From assembly GCA_023435985.1 (NCBI GenBank), contig JAEZKY010000196.1:1-25045 (forward strand): a DNA stretch of 25,045 bases, written 5' to 3'. Every line of letters starts with the position of its first letter. Within the stretch, counting starts at the first letter, position 1. Made by a program: the position numbers and the translations under genes. This document shows positions 7,515 through 15,631 of this stretch, piece after piece. The notes beneath the pieces were generated by a model. The model saw only the letters and a program-made list of their open reading frames with translations, did no database searches and was not told the DNA's origin. This DNA is from Bacillota bacterium. Its GTDB lineage: Bacteria > Bacillota > Clostridia > Clostridiales > Clostridiaceae.

Positions 7515-7578
7515 GTCAAAATAGACAAAAACATTATAGTGCATGGACATAGAAAATGAGCAGAGAGAGTATTATTAT
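7515..7578 (+). promoter_or_regulatory. promoter of the aminotransferase gene, TGCAC-like box
   Basis: TAGAC (7522-7526) is followed by AAAAACATT, as the TGCAC boxes are followed by TAAAACATT. It lies 28 bp before the -35 TAGAAA (7550-7555). After a 17-bp spacer comes -10 TATTAT (7573-7578). TGGACATAGAAA matches the -35 region of the ABC operon promoter. The box is only a 3 of 5 match; the spacing and flanks carry the assignment. Confidence 0.45.
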
Positions 7579-7612
7579 ATAGTCAAGCTAACAAATAGAA
7601 AAATAGTTCGGT

Positions 7613-7660
7613 AGACAAAGGGGTCTTTCATGAATATAAGCATGAAGGCTCTATTTTTAT
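7613..7660 (+). terminator. leader attenuator before the aminotransferase
   Basis: The small hairpin AGAC-AAAGGG-GTCT (7613-7626) has a six-base loop with A1 and G4. Its 3' arm overlaps a terminator stem of TCTTTCATG (7624-7632) with CATGAAGG (7641-7648), extended by G-T pairs and followed by TATTTTTAT. The two folds are mutually exclusive. The gene starts at 7768. Confidence 0.6.
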
Positions 7661-7767
7661 AAGGTTAGACAAGTAAATAATAAATTTAGTACATATAGAA
7701 GAAAAAATAAATCAATTGTATATTGACTTATTTATTTTAAAATATGTAAGGCATAGGGGGATTTAAA

Positions 7768-9108
7768 ATGATAGAAGAATCAAATGTAAAATTAATAACT
7801 TCAATACCAGGACCTAAATCTAAGAAAGTATTTGAGGAAAGAAAAAAATATGTAGCAGATGGAGTTTCTGTATCAACTGAAATTGCTATAGCAGAAGCAA
7901 AGGGAGCGTTACTTAAAGATGTTGATGGAAATGTATTTCTAGATTTTGCAGGAGCAATTGGTGTTCAAAATGTTGGACATTGTGATGATGAAATAGTTAA
8001 AGCAATTAAGGAACAAGCAGAAAAATATATTCATCCAGGATATAATGTAGTAACATATGAGTCTTATGGAGCTTTAGCTAAAAAGTTAACGGAGATAACA
8101 GTAGGAGATTTTGAAAAAAAGGTTATGTTTGCAAACAGTGGAGCAGAAGCTGTGGAAAATGCAATAAAAATAGCTAGAACTTATACTAAGAAAACAGGAG
8201 TACTTTCAGCTACAGGTTCTTTTCATGGACGTACAAATATGACCATGTCAATCACAAGCAAATATAAACCTTATAAAAATGGTTTTGGACCATTTGCTCC
8301 AGAAACTTATAAATTTGATTATCCATATTCGTATAGGGCACCGCTTGGAGTTTCAGCTGAGGATTATGCTGATGAATGCCTTAGTAAATTAAAAACAGCT
8401 CTTAAAACTACACTTTCTCCGGATATGATAGCATGCTTAATAATAGAACCGTTGCAAGGAGAGGGTGGATTTATAGTACCATCTGCAAAGTATATGCAGG
8501 AATTACAAAAGCTTTGTAATGAAAATAATATAGTGCTTATAGTTGACGAAATCCAAGCAGGATTTGCAAGAACAGGCAAAATGTTTGCGCATGAACATTA
8601 TGGTATTGAGCCAGATATTATAACTATGTCAAAATCATTAGCAGCAGGAGTTCCATTAAGTGCTGTAGTAGCTAAAAAGGAAATAATGGATTCGGCATGT
8701 GTTGGAGGAATAGGCGGAACATATTGTGGAAGTCCACTTGGATGTGTTGCAGCATTAAAAGTAATTGAGAAAATAGAAAAAGAAGATTTATGTGGAAAAT
8801 CACAAAAGCTTGGTGAGTATATTACTGAAAGATTAAATCAAATGAAAGAAAAATATGATGCTATAGGTGAAGTTAGGGGTCTTGGCTCCATGATAGGGGT
8901 TGAATTCGTAAAAGATATAGCAACAAAGGAACCAGCAGCAGATATAGTTAAAGCTGTTATTAAAAAATGTTATGAAAAAGGAGTTATCTTCTTAAATGCA
9001 GGAATACTTGGAAATGTAATTCGTTTCTTACCTCCACTAGTAATGACAAATGAGCAAGTTAAATATGGAATGGATATATTAGAAGAATCAATTAAAGAAT
9101 GTGTTTAA
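7768..9108 (+). CDS. gabT: class III aminotransferase, probable 4-aminobutyrate transaminase
   Basis: The 446-residue PLP enzyme of the cytoplasm resembles GabT. It would move the amino group of an omega-amino acid such as GABA to 2-oxoglutarate, leaving a semialdehyde. Motifs seen are SGAEA (124-128), SFHGRT (151-156), VDEIQ with Asp260, RTG (268-270) and the PLP lysine Lys289 in TMSKSLAAG. Length is typical. It is a single-gene unit with its own promoter, leader and terminator. The semialdehyde product would suit the alcohol dehydrogenase at 253 if that enzyme accepts it. Other omega-amino acids such as 5-aminovalerate or beta-amino acids remain possible. Confidence 0.85.
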   Translation: MIEESNVKLITSIPGPKSKKVFEERKKYVADGVSVSTEIAIAEAKGALLKDVDGNVFLDFAGAIGVQNVGHCDDEIVKAIKEQAEKYIHPGYNVVTYESYGALAKKLTEITVGDFEKKVMFANSGAEAVENAIKIARTYTKKTGVLSATGSFHGRTNMTMSITSKYKPYKNGFGPFAPETYKFDYPYSYRAPLGVSAEDYADECLSKLKTALKTTLSPDMIACLIIEPLQGEGGFIVPSAKYMQELQKLCNENNIVLIVDEIQAGFARTGKMFAHEHYGIEPDIITMSKSLAAGVPLSAVVAKKEIMDSACVGGIGGTYCGSPLGCVAALKVIEKIEKEDLCGKSQKLGEYITERLNQMKEKYDAIGEVRGLGSMIGVEFVKDIATKEPAADIVKAVIKKCYEKGVIFLNAGILGNVIRFLPPLVMTNEQVKYGMDILEESIKECV

Positions 9109-9144
9109 GTGTAAGTTAAAGAAATAAATGTATTGATTAGCCTA

Positions 9145-9197
9145 TTAATGTACAATATATGATTTTTAAGGTTCATATTTCATATATTGTACATTAA
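9145..9197 (+). terminator. terminator of the aminotransferase gene
   Basis: A perfect 18-bp inverted repeat (TTAATGTACAATATATGA at 9145-9162 and its complement at 9180-9197) is followed by a T-rich stretch. It begins 37 bp after the stop codon. Confidence 0.7.
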
Positions 9198-9270
9198 TTT
9201 ATAATTATTTAATTTGTATATTTATATTGAAAAAAATGCCGATGTTGTAAAGAAATTTACATAAACTTAA

Positions 9271-9366
9271 TAGACTTGTGGTTTATTGTATGATAACATT
9301 GATAATATAATAAAAACCTAATATTTTAAGCAAAGGCGCACCTAAAATAAATTTGGGCGTTTTTTT
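9271..9366 (+). promoter_or_regulatory. promoter and leader attenuator of the chemoreceptor gene
   Basis: -35 TAGACT (9271-9276), 17 bp, -10 TAACAT (9294-9299). The TGCAC box is not convincing here (TGTTG at that distance). In the leader, ATTTTA (9323-9328) and TAAAAT (9343-9348) enclose AGC-AAAGGC-GC, whose loop is identical to that of the ABC operon leader. The overlapping terminator pairs CGCACC (9337-9342) with GGGCG (9355-9359) around a bulged A, with seven T after it. The start codon is 240 bp further on; the space between (9367-9600) shows nothing else. Confidence 0.6.
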
Positions 9367-9603
9367 GTTTTATGATAAATAATACATATAAATAAATTCA
9401 TATTGATACATTAAAGCTGCAATTGAAACTTTACATATAGTTAAATATTAAGAAATCTAGAATGAAAATAGTACAGGGATTTGGAGGTTACATATTAAAT
9501 ATTGAGGAATAAAGTTTTTATGGCATTTTTATAATTAATAAGTAAATGTTAAGTATTAATTGCAGCCTAAAATATATAATAAAACAAAGAAGGTGAAGAA
9601 ATT

Positions 9604-11628
9604 ATGAAAAGTATAAAAACACAATTAATTTCGATTTTCAGCATAGTATGTATAAGTTCTTTACTTATTGCAATGTGTATAAGCTGTTTTATTTCATCTA
9701 AAATGATATATAAGGAAACTGAATCTAAATATGCAAATCAGATAGAAGCTTATTCTGCAAAGATTGATGGTTATCTTAAGGTTCATGGGAATACAATAGA
9801 TACGATAGATAATTACTTACAAACAATGCCTGACTTTGATAATGAAAAAATCCTTTCTTATTTAACAAATGAATTTAAAAATAATAAATCAACAACAGAT
9901 ATATATGTTGGACTAATGGATAAGACATTTTTAGATGGATCAAGCTGGGTACCAGCTGCAGATTTTGATTGTACTAAAAGAGGTTGGTTTACAGGAGCTA
10001 TTAACAAAAATGATTTATGCTATGGTGATCCTTATTATGATCTTACGACAAATACAATGGCTGTTGCAGTTTCAAAGCCAATTGTCAGAGAAAATAAGGT
10101 AGTAGGTGTAGTTTCAATGGATATAGATCTAAAGGTTTTGGCAGAAACCATTAATGAATCTAGAAATAATGGTGGTATATATGGTTTTGCACTTGATAGC
10201 AAAGATAATATCGTAGCACATCCTAATGAGGATTATATGCCTAAAGAAGATAAATCAACAAGTATTGAAGATATACTCGGAAATGCTTTTTCAAATGCGG
10301 CACAAATAGAAAGCAGTGATGGAGTATACAGTACTAATAAAATAAAAGATTATGATGCTACAGATAGATTTATAATGTTTACTGCAATACCAAGTTCAGG
10401 TTGGAAAGTTGGACTTGCTATACCTTCTCAAATTTATAATTCTTCTGTTGAAATTTTAATTGGTACTTTTATTGCTATAATTGTTGTAGCGTCAATTGCA
10501 ACATATATTTTAGGACATATGCTAAGCTTAAAAATAGCAAATCCTATATCTACATTGACAGGTATAATTGACGATGTTAAAAATTTGAAGTTATCTAATA
10601 GTGAATATGATAATAAACAAGGAATAGGCAAAACTTCAAGTAAAGAAATAAGTACAATCTATAAATCGGTAGATGGGTTAAGAGATAATTTGCTAAATAT
10701 CGTGCATAAGTTACAAGGAGAATCTAACAAAGTAGTAGATGAAAGTTCAAATCTTTCTGATGTTGTAAATGAGAGCGTTGCCTCTATTGAACAAGTTTCA
10801 GCTACACTTTCAGAAATTGCACATGCAATTGAAATTGAAGCTCAAGATTCTCAATATGGTATAGAGCAACTTTCTAATCTATCAGATCAGATTAGTAGTG
10901 CAGCGAAAGATACTAGTACTCTAGAAAAACTTTCAGCTATAACCTCTGAGCATATTAATAATGGAGTATCTTGTATAGAATTTTTATCAAGCAAAATAGG
11001 AGATACAGCTTCAGCACAAGAAAAAGCAAATAAAAATGTATCAATTTTAGCTGAAAAATCAAAATATATTGGAGAAATAAGTAATACAATAAGTGAGATA
11101 GCAACTCAAACAAATTTACTTTCACTTAATGCTTCAATTGAAGCAGCTAGAGCTGGAGAGCATGGAAAGGGATTTTCAGTTGTAGCTAATGAAATAAAGA
11201 AACTTTCTGAACAAACAGCTGACTCCACAAAAAATATAATAGAAATAATAAATGAAATTCAGCAAGAAATTGGATTTACGAAATCCAATATGGATGTAGT
11301 TGAAAAATCAACAAATGAATACATTGAAAGTATGAATGAAACAAAAAGTGTATTTATGGAAATCAATGATAAAGTCAGCATTATGTCTAAAAGCGTTTCT
11401 AGTTTAGTAAATTCACTTAATAAGATTAATGACCATAAAGAAGAAGTAATTAAAAAATTCTCTGATATATCTGCAGCTACTGAAGAGACAGCTGTTTCAT
11501 CTCAAGAAGTTTTAAATGTCATGGAAATTCAAGAAAATAATATTTCTGAGCTTAGTGTCTTAGCAGATAATTTAAATGAAATAACTTTATCATTAAACAG
11601 TATTATCGAAACTTTTCATATTAGTTAA
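9604..11628 (+). CDS. methyl-accepting chemotaxis protein with dCache sensor
   Basis: The 674-residue membrane chemoreceptor has TM1 at about 10-31, an extracellular dCache_1 sensor (about 40-270), TM2 at about 280-302 and a long cytoplasmic signalling coiled coil. Its conserved hairpin tip (ATQTNLLSLNASIEAARAGE) lies near 500-519 and contacts CheA/CheW. In the sensor, Arg126, Trp128, Phe129, Tyr144, Asp146 and Asp173 are spaced like the amino-acid-binding signature described for dCache receptors, recalled from memory. I therefore infer an amino acid ligand. Its leader element matches that of the amino acid importer, which supports this. AAGGTG precedes the ATG. Confidence 0.93.
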   Translation: MKSIKTQLISIFSIVCISSLLIAMCISCFISSKMIYKETESKYANQIEAYSAKIDGYLKVHGNTIDTIDNYLQTMPDFDNEKILSYLTNEFKNNKSTTDIYVGLMDKTFLDGSSWVPAADFDCTKRGWFTGAINKNDLCYGDPYYDLTTNTMAVAVSKPIVRENKVVGVVSMDIDLKVLAETINESRNNGGIYGFALDSKDNIVAHPNEDYMPKEDKSTSIEDILGNAFSNAAQIESSDGVYSTNKIKDYDATDRFIMFTAIPSSGWKVGLAIPSQIYNSSVEILIGTFIAIIVVASIATYILGHMLSLKIANPISTLTGIIDDVKNLKLSNSEYDNKQGIGKTSSKEISTIYKSVDGLRDNLLNIVHKLQGESNKVVDESSNLSDVVNESVASIEQVSATLSEIAHAIEIEAQDSQYGIEQLSNLSDQISSAAKDTSTLEKLSAITSEHINNGVSCIEFLSSKIGDTASAQEKANKNVSILAEKSKYIGEISNTISEIATQTNLLSLNASIEAARAGEHGKGFSVVANEIKKLSEQTADSTKNIIEIINEIQQEIGFTKSNMDVVEKSTNEYIESMNETKSVFMEINDKVSIMSKSVSSLVNSLNKINDHKEEVIKKFSDISAATEETAVSSQEVLNVMEIQENNISELSVLADNLNEITLSLNSIIETFHIS

Positions 11629-11667
11629 GATGTGAATAGTAATTATGGAAATATGATGGTAAATTAA

Positions 11668-11748
11668 TTGACAGGAAAATTTTCAAGTAGTAATATTAAA
11701 TTGAAGCAAAGAAGCTCACAAAGTGAGAGTCTTTGCTTCTTTATTTAT
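11668..11748 (+). promoter_or_regulatory. promoter and leader terminator of the deacylase operon
   Basis: A near-consensus promoter has TTGACA (11668-11673), 17 bp and TAATAT (11691-11696). The transcript would begin at about 11703, directly at a hairpin. AAGCAAAGA (11704-11712) pairs with TCTTTGCTT (11730-11738), and CTCAC/GTGAG pairs inside, with a T-rich tail. The alternative small hairpin AGC-AAAGAA-GCT (11705-11716) has the same loop pattern as the other leaders. No TGCAC box is seen. From 11749 to 11870 there is nothing further. Confidence 0.6.
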
Positions 11749-11883
11749 ATTAGAAGAAAACTTTTTTACAAATAATTAAATTTGTTGTAGAGTTTTTTCA
11801 ATAATAATGACTAAATTATAAAAACTCAAATATTTATTAGAAGGGAATAAATAGAATGAGTTATTGAGCTTAGGGAGGTAAAT

Positions 11884-12819
11884 ATGGTAGAAACAGTAGT
11901 GTCTTTAGGATTATCAGTTGATGAAAATTTAATAATTAAGAAAAATAGGCTGATTCCGGAAAAAGTTAATGGGAAAGAAAAACGAATATGTATTATTACA
12001 GGGCTTCATGGAGATGAACTTGAAGGACAATATGTATGCTATAAATTAATAAAAGAAATACAAGAAAACAAAGAATATTTGAACGGGATAGTAGATATAT
12101 ATCCATCGTTAAATCCACTTGGAATAGATACAATCCATAGAGGTATGCCTACATTTGATTTAGACATGAATAGGGTGTTCCCAGGATCTGAAAGCGGAGC
12201 TATGGCTGAACATGTTGCAGCTAGGATTATTGAAGATATAGGCAGAGCAGACATGTGTATAGATCTGCATGCAAGCAATATATTTTTGAGAGAAGTGCCA
12301 CAAGTTAGAATAAGTGAAAATATGAAGGATAAATTAATACCTTATGCAAAGTTATTAAATATGGATTTCATATGGGTACAGCCAGAAGCAACTGTTTTAG
12401 AATCAACACTAACATATAATTTAAATAATAGAAATATACCAACACTGCTTGTAGAAATGGGAGTTGGTATGCGAATCACAAGAGAATATGGAGATCAATT
12501 GGTAGATGGAATATTTAAATTAATGAAAGAATTGGGTATTTGGACTGGAAAAGTTACTTCTGTAAGGGAGCCTATCATATCTGCTGAAAAAGAAGTGAAT
12601 TTTGTAAATGCAAATACATCAGGAATATTCATGCCTTGCGTAAAACATTTAGCAGAAATAAAAAAAGGTGAGGAGATTGGTGAAATATTTAATTCACTAA
12701 CTGGCGAAATACATGAAAAGGTTGTTTCACCTTGTGGTGGAGTAATATTTACATTGAGAGAATATCCAGTGGTTTATGAAGGTTCTCTTATTGCCAGGGT
12801 ACTTGGAGGTGCAAAATGA
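11884..12819 (+). CDS. succinylglutamate desuccinylase/aspartoacylase-family deacylase (catalytic)
   Basis: The 311-residue zinc hydrolase (AstE/AspA, M14-like fold) should cleave an N-acyl group from an amino acid in the cytoplasm. All expected residues are present: His42 and Glu45 (GLHGDE), Arg97 (MNRVFPG), His129 (DLHAS) and catalytic Glu191 (LLVEMG). The last 80 or so residues form a beta-rich, barrel-like domain (KKGEEIGEIF...). The start is supported by AGGGAGG. The stop overlaps the start of the next gene by 4 bp (ATGA), so the two are translationally coupled. The acylated substrate is unknown. Relatives act on N-acetyl-aspartate, N-succinyl-glutamate and N-acetyl-diaminobutyrate. Confidence 0.88.
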   Translation: MVETVVSLGLSVDENLIIKKNRLIPEKVNGKEKRICIITGLHGDELEGQYVCYKLIKEIQENKEYLNGIVDIYPSLNPLGIDTIHRGMPTFDLDMNRVFPGSESGAMAEHVAARIIEDIGRADMCIDLHASNIFLREVPQVRISENMKDKLIPYAKLLNMDFIWVQPEATVLESTLTYNLNNRNIPTLLVEMGVGMRITREYGDQLVDGIFKLMKELGIWTGKVTSVREPIISAEKEVNFVNANTSGIFMPCVKHLAEIKKGEEIGEIFNSLTGEIHEKVVSPCGGVIFTLREYPVVYEGSLIARVLGGAK

Positions 12820-13751
12820 GGAAGGAGATAATATATACATTAAAATCACCCCATAGGGATGATATGAGAATTACAGGGTATAAATTTGGGAAAGGTGAAA
12901 AGACAGCCTGCATAGTAGGAGCAATCAGGGGTAATGAAATACAACAGTTATATACTTGTTCTCAATTAATTAAAACATTAACTAAGTTAGAGCAGAGGGG
13001 AGCAATTTCAAAAGATCGTGAAATTCTTGTAATTCCGTGTGTAAATCCTCATTCTATGAATATAGGAAAAAGATTTTGGACAATGGATAATACTGATATT
13101 AATAGAATGTTTCCAGGGCAGCAAAATGGAGAAACAACTCAAAGGATTGCAAGTGGCGTTTTTGAGCAGGTAAAAGATTATCCTTATGGAATTCAATTTA
13201 CAAGTTTTTATATGCCAGGTGATTTTATACCTCATATAAGGATGATGGAGACAGGATATCAAAGCCCAAGTCTTGCAAATTTATTTGGTCTTCAATATGT
13301 TATAATTCGTAAGCCTAAGCCATATGATACCATGACCTTAAATTATAACTGGCAGATGTGGGAGGCAAGCGCCTTCTCGTTATATACAAATGCTACAGAC
13401 CAAATTGATGAAGTTTCAGCTAAACACGCAGTTGTTGCTGTATTGAGATTTTTGACAAGGATGGGGGTAATAAAATATAGCAGCCATAGTGGATATATTG
13501 CAAGTGTATTGAAGGAAGATGATCTTCTTTCGGTTAAAACTACATCAGGAGGTATCTATAGAAGACTAAAAAATCCAGGTGATGGTGTAGAACGAGGAGA
13601 TGTCCTTGGAGAAATAATTCATCCTTACGAGGGGGAAGTTATAGAAAAGATAATATCTCCTACGGATGGAATAATATTTTTTGCCCATAAATCGCCTCTA
13701 GTTATGGAAAATGTTGTTGCCTACAAAATAATTAGACGGCTTCATGAATAA
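12816..13751 (+). CDS. deacylase-like paralogue without zinc ligands (probable pseudoenzyme)
   Basis: This protein also has 311 residues and aligns with the upstream deacylase almost without gaps. It shares the fold marks NRMFPG (96-101) and the C-terminal barrel-like domain. The active site is lost: the zinc His42 position is Arg38 (AIRGNE), His129 is Thr129 (QFTS), and catalytic Glu191 is Thr191 (LYTNA). Only the first Glu (41) remains. The reading frame is intact, so the protein is kept by selection. Coupling to the active copy by a 4-bp overlap suggests a heteromeric partner or regulatory subunit; that is inferred. A substrate-binding role without catalysis is an alternative. Confidence 0.85.
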   Translation: MRKEIIYTLKSPHRDDMRITGYKFGKGEKTACIVGAIRGNEIQQLYTCSQLIKTLTKLEQRGAISKDREILVIPCVNPHSMNIGKRFWTMDNTDINRMFPGQQNGETTQRIASGVFEQVKDYPYGIQFTSFYMPGDFIPHIRMMETGYQSPSLANLFGLQYVIIRKPKPYDTMTLNYNWQMWEASAFSLYTNATDQIDEVSAKHAVVAVLRFLTRMGVIKYSSHSGYIASVLKEDDLLSVKTTSGGIYRRLKNPGDGVERGDVLGEIIHPYEGEVIEKIISPTDGIIFFAHKSPLVMENVVAYKIIRRLHE

Positions 13752-13762
13752 AAAACTACAGT

Positions 13763-13819
13763 ATAACTATTATAAACAGTTTTGAGAACCTTAATTCTGT
13801 TTATAATAGTTATCTTTTT
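13763..13819 (+). terminator. terminator of the deacylase operon
   Basis: A perfect 17-bp stem (ATAACTATTATAAACAG at 13763-13779 with 13797-13813) is followed by CTTTTT. It begins 11 bp after the stop codon. Confidence 0.85.
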
Positions 13820-13928
13820 GATAAATTAATATAATGATTTTCATTAATATAATAAGTAGCAGACAGATATTTATGAAGATTTATTAAATAGTATATGTTT
13901 TCAAAAGATATAATAGAATTATCGTCCA

Positions 13929-13957
13929 TTGACATGAATATATATAATTGATAGTAT
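13929..13957 (+). promoter_or_regulatory. promoter of the cystine symporter gene
   Basis: TTGACA (13929-13934), 17 bp, TAGTAT (13952-13957), ending 48 bp before the start codon. No leader hairpin and no TGCAC box are seen, so this gene seems outside the leader family. Confidence 0.6.
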
Positions 13958-14005
13958 AAACACAGTAAATACATAGGAATTATATGATATTATAGGAGGA
14001 TAATT

Positions 14006-15406
14006 ATGCAAAGTACATTTTTTTCAAAATTTTTAATGATTACAAGTTTTATGCCAGTTATATTTATAGTAATACTTATGATATTGCTATTTGGAATTTA
14101 CAAACTTGAGAAGGCAGGAGTTAATTTTTCAAAACGGATGATTACTTCAACTGTAGTTGGATTGCTCCTTGGGATAGTTATACAATTTATAGCAGGTTTC
14201 CCAAGTGATACGGGAGAGGTCGAATGGATAAACGAAGTTACTAAATGGTATGGATTAGTTGGTAATGGGTTTATGGATTTATTAAAAATGCTTGTAGTAC
14301 CATTGGTATTTCTTTCAATGTTACGAGTTATAATTAATATGGATGACAAGAAAAGTTTAGGCAAACTTACATCTAGATCTATATTAGTTTTATTAGGAAC
14401 TACAGCTATAGCTTCAATTGTTGGAATAATAATAGGGAATTTATTTAAATTAGGAATTGGAGTGGAAGCTGTTCAAGGCAAAGCTGAGTTAAAGGAAATA
14501 ACATCTTTTGTAGATACAATAAGAGGTCTTTTACCAGCAAATCCAGTGAAGGCTATGGCAGACGCTAATATAGTGGCGGTTGTCATATTTGCAGCATTTC
14601 TAGGAATTGCAATAAGAAAATTAAATAAGACTAATAAAGACGTTATAAAACCAGCTATTGATGTGATTGAGGCATTCTATAATATCATGACAAGTGTAGC
14701 TAGAACTGTTATTAGATTTATGCCATATGCTGTCTTACCATTGCTTGCTAATACAGTTGCATCAAATGGAATGGCTGCAATATTAAATGTAGTTAGTTTT
14801 ATAGGCGCATTGTATGTAAGTGTTATTATTGTATTTATAATTCATCTTATAATAATTTCAGTTAATGGATTAAATCCAATTCAGTATTTAAAAAATGTAA
14901 CTGAACCATTAGTTTTAGCATTTACATCTAGATCAAGTCTTGGAACATTACCTGTAACAATTGAGACTTTAAATAAAAAAGTTGGGGTTGAAAAAGGAAT
15001 TGCAAGTTTTGCCGGAAGTTTGGGAGCTAATATGGGGATGAATGGATGTGCTGCTATATATCCAGCACTGATGGCTGTAACAATTGCTAATATGTCAGGA
15101 ACTCCAATGGACTTTAGTTTTTATGCAATGCTTATAATAACTATAATTATAAGTTCTTTTGGAATAGCAGGATTACCAGGAACAGCAATAATGTCAGTGT
15201 CTGTTGTAATATCGGGTATGGGAATGGGAAGTTTCTTCCCGTTAGCGGGGGGAATACTTGCTATAGACCCAATATTAGATATGGCAAGAACAGCACTTAA
15301 TGTTGATGGAGCTATGGTTGCAGCAGTAACGGTTGCTAATGGATTTAATGAATTAGATAAGGAAGTTTTTAATACAGATAACAAAGTTATAGCAGAAGCA
15401 AATTAA
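14006..15406 (+). CDS. tcyP: L-cystine sodium symporter (DAACS family), TcyP-like
   Basis: The 466-residue integral membrane transporter belongs to the sodium:dicarboxylate symporter family. Its length and several stretches resemble TcyP/YdjN of Bacillus: GLNPIQYLKN, AFTSRSSLGTLP, GANMGMNGCAAIYPA and PILDMARTALNVDGAM. About eight to ten hydrophobic segments are visible, with the re-entrant serine-rich hairpin near FTSRSS. It should import cystine with sodium across the cell membrane. AGGAGG precedes the ATG. It follows the deacylase operon with its own promoter and terminator. The two may cooperate if the imported compound is acylated, but that is speculative. Confidence 0.82.
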   Translation: MQSTFFSKFLMITSFMPVIFIVILMILLFGIYKLEKAGVNFSKRMITSTVVGLLLGIVIQFIAGFPSDTGEVEWINEVTKWYGLVGNGFMDLLKMLVVPLVFLSMLRVIINMDDKKSLGKLTSRSILVLLGTTAIASIVGIIIGNLFKLGIGVEAVQGKAELKEITSFVDTIRGLLPANPVKAMADANIVAVVIFAAFLGIAIRKLNKTNKDVIKPAIDVIEAFYNIMTSVARTVIRFMPYAVLPLLANTVASNGMAAILNVVSFIGALYVSVIIVFIIHLIIISVNGLNPIQYLKNVTEPLVLAFTSRSSLGTLPVTIETLNKKVGVEKGIASFAGSLGANMGMNGCAAIYPALMAVTIANMSGTPMDFSFYAMLIITIIISSFGIAGLPGTAIMSVSVVISGMGMGSFFPLAGGILAIDPILDMARTALNVDGAMVAAVTVANGFNELDKEVFNTDNKVIAEAN

Positions 15407-15420
15407 AAATAAAAATAGAA

Positions 15421-15465
15421 AAAAATCTTTATGTGATAATAATTATTCATATAAGGATTTTTTTG
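15421..15465 (+). terminator. terminator of the symporter gene
   Basis: AAAAATCTTTATGTG and the later CATATAAGGATTTTTTT form a stem of about 12 bp with G-T pairs, ending in a T run. It starts about 15 bp after the stop codon. Confidence 0.7.
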
Positions 15466-15560
15466 TTCTCTAAAAAATTATATTAAAGTTAAATTGATGA
15501 GTAACTTGTGCAATAAATTATTTTATTTAGGTTTGGCTTTGTAGTAAAAAATAAAAAGTG

Positions 15561-15609
15561 TTGACAAAATTGTCTATACTGTATATATTGTATATATACA
15601 GTATAGACA
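15561..15609 (+). promoter_or_regulatory. promoter overlapped by a palindromic GntR operator
   Basis: TTGACA (15561-15566), 17 bp, TATATT (15584-15589). A perfect inverted repeat with 17-bp arms (15571-15587 and 15593-15609, outer half TGTCTATACTG) covers the spacer, the -10 and the start region. Binding there would block polymerase, so the regulator encoded just downstream probably represses its own operon. Confidence 0.8.
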
Positions 15610-15631
15610 CGAAGGAGGCGAAGTAATAATT

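Noticed and set aside
11668..11696. TGCAC box before the deacylase operon
   Set aside because: The sequence 28 bp before the -35 is TAATT and does not match; the promoter is a plain TTGACA type.
2683..13751. Ectoine uptake and degradation cluster (Ehu/Doe), suggested by binding protein, transaminase and AspA-like deacylase
   Set aside because: There is no ectoine hydrolase, only one permease, and the transaminase looks GabT-like. The deacylase pair with a dead twin does not match the known pathway.
14006..15406. C4-dicarboxylate or glutamate symporter
   Set aside because: Length and stretches such as GLNPIQYLK and the AFTSRSS region fit TcyP-type cystine carriers better.
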